A DNA stretch of 64,000 nt from Pseudomonas sp. GM41(2012) (GTDB lineage Bacteria; Pseudomonadota; Gammaproteobacteria; Pseudomonadales; Pseudomonadaceae), in NCBI RefSeq assembly GCF_000282315.2, contig NZ_AKJN02000011.1:1-64000 (forward strand), given 5' to 3'. The position numbers and the translations under genes were made by a program. How positions within the stretch are numbered: the stretch's first letter is position 1; every line of letters begins with the position of its first letter. Positions 61,001 to 64,000 of this stretch are shown here, piece by piece. The notes below the pieces were generated by a model. That model made no database searches and was not told where the DNA came from. It saw only the letters and a list, made by a program, of their open reading frames with translations.

Positions 61001-61861
61001 GCCGACGAAAACTCGCCGGATCCGCTGGCCTCGGTGGATCCGACGAAGATCCCGGCACTGGATATCACCATCAATCAGCTGTTCCAGGGCAAGGACCTCG
61101 TCGGGGCCTGGTATATGAAAGTCCGTCCGACCGCCAAGGGCATTGCGCTTAATACGCTGGATCTGGGCCTCAAGGGCATTCTCCTGCAGGGCAGCGGCGG
61201 TTGGGAAGGTGTGCCCGGTTCCAGCAGCAGTTGGTACAAGGGCCGGATCAGCGGCAAGAATCTCGCCGATGTACTGAAGGGCTGGGGCTTTGCGCCGAGT
61301 GTCACCAGTGAAGATTTTCATATGGATGTCGACGGTCGCTGGCCGGGTTCTCCGGCCTGGCTGGCCAGCAAGCGGTTCTCCGGCACCCTTGATGCGTCGC
61401 TCAAAAAAGGCCAGTTCGTTGAAGTCGAGGGCAGCGCCCAGGCACTGCGGGTATTTGGCCTGCTCAACTTCAACTCCATCGGTCGCCGTCTGCGTCTGGA
61501 CTTCTCTGACTTGTTTGGCAAAGGTCTGAGTTATGACCGGGTCAAGGGGTTGTTGGTCGCGACCAACGGCGTTTACGTGACGAAGGAGCCGATCCAGATG
61601 ACCGGCCCGTCGAGCAATGTTGAGCTCAACGGTACGCTGAACCTGGTGGGTGACCAGATCGATGCCAAGTTGCTGGTGACGTTGCCTGTGACCAACAACC
61701 TGCCGATTGCCGCGCTGATCGTCGGTGCACCGGCTATTGGCGGCGCGCTGTTCCTGATCGATAAGCTGATCGGTGACCGTGTGGCGCGTTACGCCAGCGT
61801 CCAATACACCGTCAAGGGCCCGTGGAAAGAGCCGAAAATCACCTTCGACAAGCCTTTTTGA
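58058..61861 (+). CDS. yhdP: YhdP-family AsmA-like protein
   Basis: A 1267-residue protein anchored by one N-terminal helix (LGLCALVLVLLALYVSLGRE) with a very long periplasmic beta-rich part (DUF3971 core: LRLDQVRAVPDLWASLMARE; YLPTMLSPGLDEWLRTAILK; then an AsmA-like C-terminal domain ending KGPWKEPKITFDKPF). In E. coli, YhdP is one of three bridge-like proteins that move phospholipid to the outer membrane. Length is in the usual range. ATG at 58058. It follows rng by 75 nt and may share its transcript. Confidence 0.92.
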   Translation: MERLIRILAALTRWGLGLCALVLVLLALYVSLGREMTPLVAEYRAEVEAKASAALGMPLKIGELEGNWSGFAPIMLAHDVMVGEGANALRLDQVRAVPDLWASLMAREVRIAHLELSGLKISLKESEDGHWALEGLPVQQDQPLDPEQLLNHMQMVQQLSVLDSQVTLQPLQEQPLTLTYVGLNLKTGVSRQRLDARFTLPDGQPVAVSLRTRLRASEWKDGEVEAYLSLPQSDWSKWLPERLTQQWNFSEFKAGGELWVNWNKGALQSAAIRLNAPQLKGAYAERKPIQINNLALNGYFQRSSEGALITLDSLAMSLGETRWESHLQLKQNAATDTTEELWHLQADRLDLTPITPILNALGPLPEGVATAVERLKVTGGLRNVLIDFRPNATDDSKFSFAANLDRVGFDAYHGAPAARNVSGSISGDLGGGELRMDSKDFSLHLDPIFAKPWQYIQANARLTWKLDKEAFTLIAPYLKVLGEEGKIAGDFLIRLHFDHTQEDYMDLRVGLVDGDGRYTAKYLPTMLSPGLDEWLRTAILKGAVDEGFFQYQGSLNHGAAETARSISLFFKVHDAELAFQPGWPHVSNVTGDVFVEDSGVRILASKGQLLNTQVSDIYVNIPRAPAGQNVHLFLDGGFAGGLGDGLKILQEAPIGTAATFADWEGEGDLRGKLKLDIPLVKGEQPKILVDFNTAKARLKLAEPTLELTQLKGDFRFDSTKGLSGQNITARAFDKPVTAQIFADGGPGNLKTRVVGSGLVEVQKLTDWLNVTQPLPVSGVIPYQLQLNLYGADSQFMVSSNLKGVAIDLPAPFGMAADVGRDTTFRMTLQGPERRYWVNYGELANFTFAAPAGNFADGRGELFLGGGNAVLPGAKGLRVRGVLSELDVGPWKDLVDKYAGQDPGGNAKQLLSSADLQIGKLSGVGTTLDQASVQLNRKPAAWALQLDSQQVKGSASIPDAKAAPIAINLQYVRLPAPDPTVLADENSPDPLASVDPTKIPALDITINQLFQGKDLVGAWYMKVRPTAKGIALNTLDLGLKGILLQGSGGWEGVPGSSSSWYKGRISGKNLADVLKGWGFAPSVTSEDFHMDVDGRWPGSPAWLASKRFSGTLDASLKKGQFVEVEGSAQALRVFGLLNFNSIGRRLRLDFSDLFGKGLSYDRVKGLLVATNGVYVTKEPIQMTGPSSNVELNGTLNLVGDQIDAKLLVTLPVTNNLPIAALIVGAPAIGGALFLIDKLIGDRVARYASVQYTVKGPWKEPKITFDKPF

Positions 61862-61919
61862 CTCTCTTTTTGAAAAGCCATGCGTGGGGCCGATGGAGTA
61901 GCATGACCGTAAGTCCCCT

Positions 61920-62017
61920 GTAGGAGCTGACGAGTGAAACGAGGCTGCGATCTTTTGGTTTTGCCTTTTAAAATCAGATCAAAAGATCGCAGCCTCGTTT
62001 CACTCGTCAGCTCCTAC
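61920..62017. repeat. Element B, copy 3
   Basis: GTAGGAGCTGACGAGTGAAACGAGG-type left arm and its inverse CCTCGTTTCACTCGTCAGCT ending CCTAC at the right, with inner GATCTTTTG / CAAAAGATC. The arms are almost fully complementary, giving a ~98-bp hairpin between yhdP and the nitrilase gene. Confidence 0.9.
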
Positions 62018-62048
62018 AGGTATGTGTTGATTCCATCAGGGAAAGGCC

Positions 62049-62894
62049 ATGTCTTTTGCGGTGATTCAAATGGTCAGCCAGAGCGATGTGCTGGCCAATC
62101 TGGCCCAGGCCCGTCGGCTGCTTGAGCAAGCGGCAGCCGGTGGCGCGCAGCTGGCTGTGCTTCCGGAAAACTTCGCCGCCATGGGCCGTCGCGACATCGC
62201 CGACATCGGCCGCGCCGAGGCGTTGGGCGAAGGCCCGATCCTGCCATGGTTGAAACAGACCGCCCGCGACCTCAAGTTATGGATAGTGGCCGGCACGTTG
62301 CCGTTGCCACCGGTGGATCAGCCGACGGCCAAAGTGCATGCCTGCTCGCTGCTGGTGAATGACCACGGCGAAACCGTTGCACGGTATGACAAGTTGCACC
62401 TCTTCGACGTCGATGTGGCGGACAATCGCGGGCGTTATCGCGAATCCGATGACTATGCTTATGGCAGTGGGGTCGTTGTGGCGGACACGCCCGTCGGTCG
62501 AGTCGGATTGTCGGTGTGTTACGACCTGCGCTTCCCGGAGCTGTACAGCGAATTACGCGCTGGCGGTGCAGAGTTGATTACCGCGCCGTCGGCCTTTACC
62601 GCGGTGACCGGCGCGGCGCATTGGGAGGTGTTGATTCGCGCGCGGGCCATCGAAACCCAATGTTATGTGCTCGCGGCTGCCCAGGGTGGGACGCATCCGG
62701 GGCCGCGAGAAACCTTTGGCCATGCCGCGATTATCGACCCGTGGGGACGTGTGCTGGCGCAACAGGATCAAGGCGAGGCCGTGCTGCTGGCCGAACGCGA
62801 TAGCAGCGAACAGGCGTCCATCAGGGCGCGGATGCCGGTGTCCAGTCACCGGCGCCTTTTCTCGCAGGGCGCACAGCGACCTGCCTCAGAATGA
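62049..62894 (+). CDS. Carbon-nitrogen hydrolase (nitrilase superfamily)
   Basis: A 281-residue amidase of the Nit1/Nit2-like branch. The catalytic triad is Glu40 (AVLPENFAAMG), Lys115 (RYDKLHLFDVDV) and Cys157 (GLSVCYDLRFPELYSELRAG). RELIRARAIETQCYVLAAAQ and GHAAIIDPWGRVLAQ-type motifs follow. Members of this branch hydrolyse deaminated glutathione; that substrate is probable and not shown here. AGGGAAAGG precedes the ATG. It keeps its usual place between yhdP and tldD. Confidence 0.92.
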   Translation: MSFAVIQMVSQSDVLANLAQARRLLEQAAAGGAQLAVLPENFAAMGRRDIADIGRAEALGEGPILPWLKQTARDLKLWIVAGTLPLPPVDQPTAKVHACSLLVNDHGETVARYDKLHLFDVDVADNRGRYRESDDYAYGSGVVVADTPVGRVGLSVCYDLRFPELYSELRAGGAELITAPSAFTAVTGAAHWEVLIRARAIETQCYVLAAAQGGTHPGPRETFGHAAIIDPWGRVLAQQDQGEAVLLAERDSSEQASIRARMPVSSHRRLFSQGAQRPASE

Positions 62895-62915
62895 TGAATT
62901 TAAGGCGTAAAGCAT

Positions 62916-64000
62916 ATGAGCGAGTTGTTGTCCTCAGTCAGTGAACACCTCCTGGCGCCCGGCGGCGTAACAATCGAGAGCCTGCAAGGTGTGCTCGGCG
63001 ATCTGGCCGGCCCGGGCATCGATGCCGCCGACCTGTATTTCCAGGGGCAGATTTCCGAGTCCTGGGCGCTGGAAGACGGGATCGTCAAGGAAGGCAGCTT
63101 CAATCTCGACCAAGGTGTCGGCGTGCGAGCGCAATCGGGTGAGAAAACCGGTTTTGCCTATAGCAATGCCATTACTCTCGAAGCCCTCGGCGCCGCGGCC
63201 CGTGCTGCACGTTCGATCTCCCGCGCCGGTCAGAACGGCACGGTGCAAGCCTTCACGACTCAGGATGTCGCCCAGTTGTATGGGCCGGACAATCCACTGG
63301 AAGTGATGACCCGTGCCGAGAAGGTCGAACTGCTCAAACGTATCGACGTCGCGACTCGCGCCCTCGACCCGCGTATCCAGCAAGTTACCGTGAGCATGGC
63401 CGGCGTCTGGGAACGAATCCTCGTGGCCTCCACCGACGGTGGCCTGGCCGCCGATGTACGACCGTTGGTGCGCTTTAACGTCAGCGTGATCGTCGAGCAG
63501 AACGGTCGCCGTGAACGCGGCGGTCATGGCGGTGGCGGTCGTACCGATTACCGTTATTTCCTCAGCGATGACCGCGCCATGAGCTACGCCCGTGAAGCGC
63601 TGCGTCAGGCGTTGGTGAATCTGGAAGCCATTCCTGCGCCGGCCGGTACGTTGCCGGTGGTATTGGGTTCCGGCTGGTCCGGCGTGCTGCTGCACGAAGC
63701 GGTCGGCCACGGTCTGGAAGGCGACTTCAACCGCAAGGGCAGTTCGGCCTACAGCGGACGCATGGGCGAGATGGTTGCGTCCAAGCTTTGCACCATCGTC
63801 GATGACGGCACGCTGGCCGGTCGTCGCGGTTCCCTGAGCGTCGATGATGAAGGTACCCCGACCGAGTGCACGACACTGATCGAAAACGGCGTACTCAAAG
63901 GCTATATGCAGGACAAACTCAACGCCCGTCTGATGGGCGTGGCCCGTACCGGTAACGGGCGTCGCGAATCCTACGCGCACCTGCCCATGCCGCGCATGAC
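62916..64000 (+). CDS. tldD: Metalloprotease TldD (3' end outside window)
   Basis: The first 361 codons of TldD, starting ATG at 62916 (MSELLSSVSEHLLAPGGVTI) 21 nt after the nitrilase stop. The zinc-binding motif HEAVGHGLEGD has His260 and His264. DLYFQGQISESWALEDGIVK and GVGVRAQSGEKTGFAYSNA are typical N-terminal-domain motifs. With PmbA/TldE it forms a heterodimeric protease that matures microcin B17 and degrades CcdA-type antitoxins. The frame is open to the window edge, about three quarters of the usual ~480 residues. Confidence 0.95.
   Translation, partial: MSELLSSVSEHLLAPGGVTIESLQGVLGDLAGPGIDAADLYFQGQISESWALEDGIVKEGSFNLDQGVGVRAQSGEKTGFAYSNAITLEALGAAARAARSISRAGQNGTVQAFTTQDVAQLYGPDNPLEVMTRAEKVELLKRIDVATRALDPRIQQVTVSMAGVWERILVASTDGGLAADVRPLVRFNVSVIVEQNGRRERGGHGGGGRTDYRYFLSDDRAMSYAREALRQALVNLEAIPAPAGTLPVVLGSGWSGVLLHEAVGHGLEGDFNRKGSSAYSGRMGEMVASKLCTIVDDGTLAGRRGSLSVDDEGTPTECTTLIENGVLKGYMQDKLNARLMGVARTGNGRRESYAHLPMPRM

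Overview
This window looks like the chromosome of a fluorescent pseudomonad, probably of the Pseudomonas fluorescens complex. It is GC-rich. Gene order matches what I remember of the P. aeruginosa PA4472-PA4519 and opuC regions (tldD, nitrilase, yhdP, rng, maf, mreDCB, gatCAB; roxSR; dpp with an OprD-type porin; the piu iron genes next to speC). The gaps are full of the short REP and REPIN palindromes typical of this group. No rRNA, tRNA, CRISPR array, integrase or insertion sequence was seen.

Layout. 1-800: a DUF559 nuclease-like gene between two copies of a ~170-bp repeat. 806-7549: iron-uptake block with a PepSY-flavoreductase, a TonB receptor (piuA), a divergent Fe(II)/2OG hydroxylase (piuC) and a Sel1-repeat protein. 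7550-11040: an AT-richer accessory insert with a 754-residue protein that looks like both halves of an XaxAB/YaxAB pore-forming toxin fused in one chain, plus a 297-residue partner, closed by a strong terminator. 11066-12461: speC ornithine decarboxylase with an attenuator-like leader. 12700-16150: opuC osmoprotectant transporter. 16198-19068: a 160-bp palindrome, prfC and a small acidic exported protein. 19118-31739: one strand carrying dppBCDF, an OprD-family porin and four peptide-binding protein paralogues. 32045-36751: SIMPL protein, roxSR redox two-component system, SbmA-like ABC exporter. 36928-46211: galactarate catabolism (GntR regulator, kdgD, semialdehyde dehydrogenase, MFS carrier, garD), split by an accessory cassette at about 37729-40544. 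46393-49328: AEC carrier, carboxymuconolactone-decarboxylase-like protein, CaCA antiporter, small RlpA-like lipoprotein. 49573-64000: core genes gatCAB, mreBCD, maf, rng, yhdP, a nitrilase homologue and the start of tldD.

Most interesting parts. (1) The apparent A+B fusion of a two-component alpha-pore-forming toxin with a co-directional third component. (2) A cassette whose lead gene resembles a zinc-dependent phospholipase C and has a strong sigma70 promoter with a consensus LexA box at the predicted transcription start, followed by three small unknown genes. It sits beside a duplicated 5' fragment of the GntR regulator and separates that regulator from its operon. (3) A speC leader with two mutually exclusive hairpins and a 36-codon reading frame. 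(4) An ATT start codon for mreC supported by alignment with the E. coli N terminus.

Limits: functions come from motif recognition, remembered family features and context. No alignment, folding or search was run. Locus tags and symbols are from memory.
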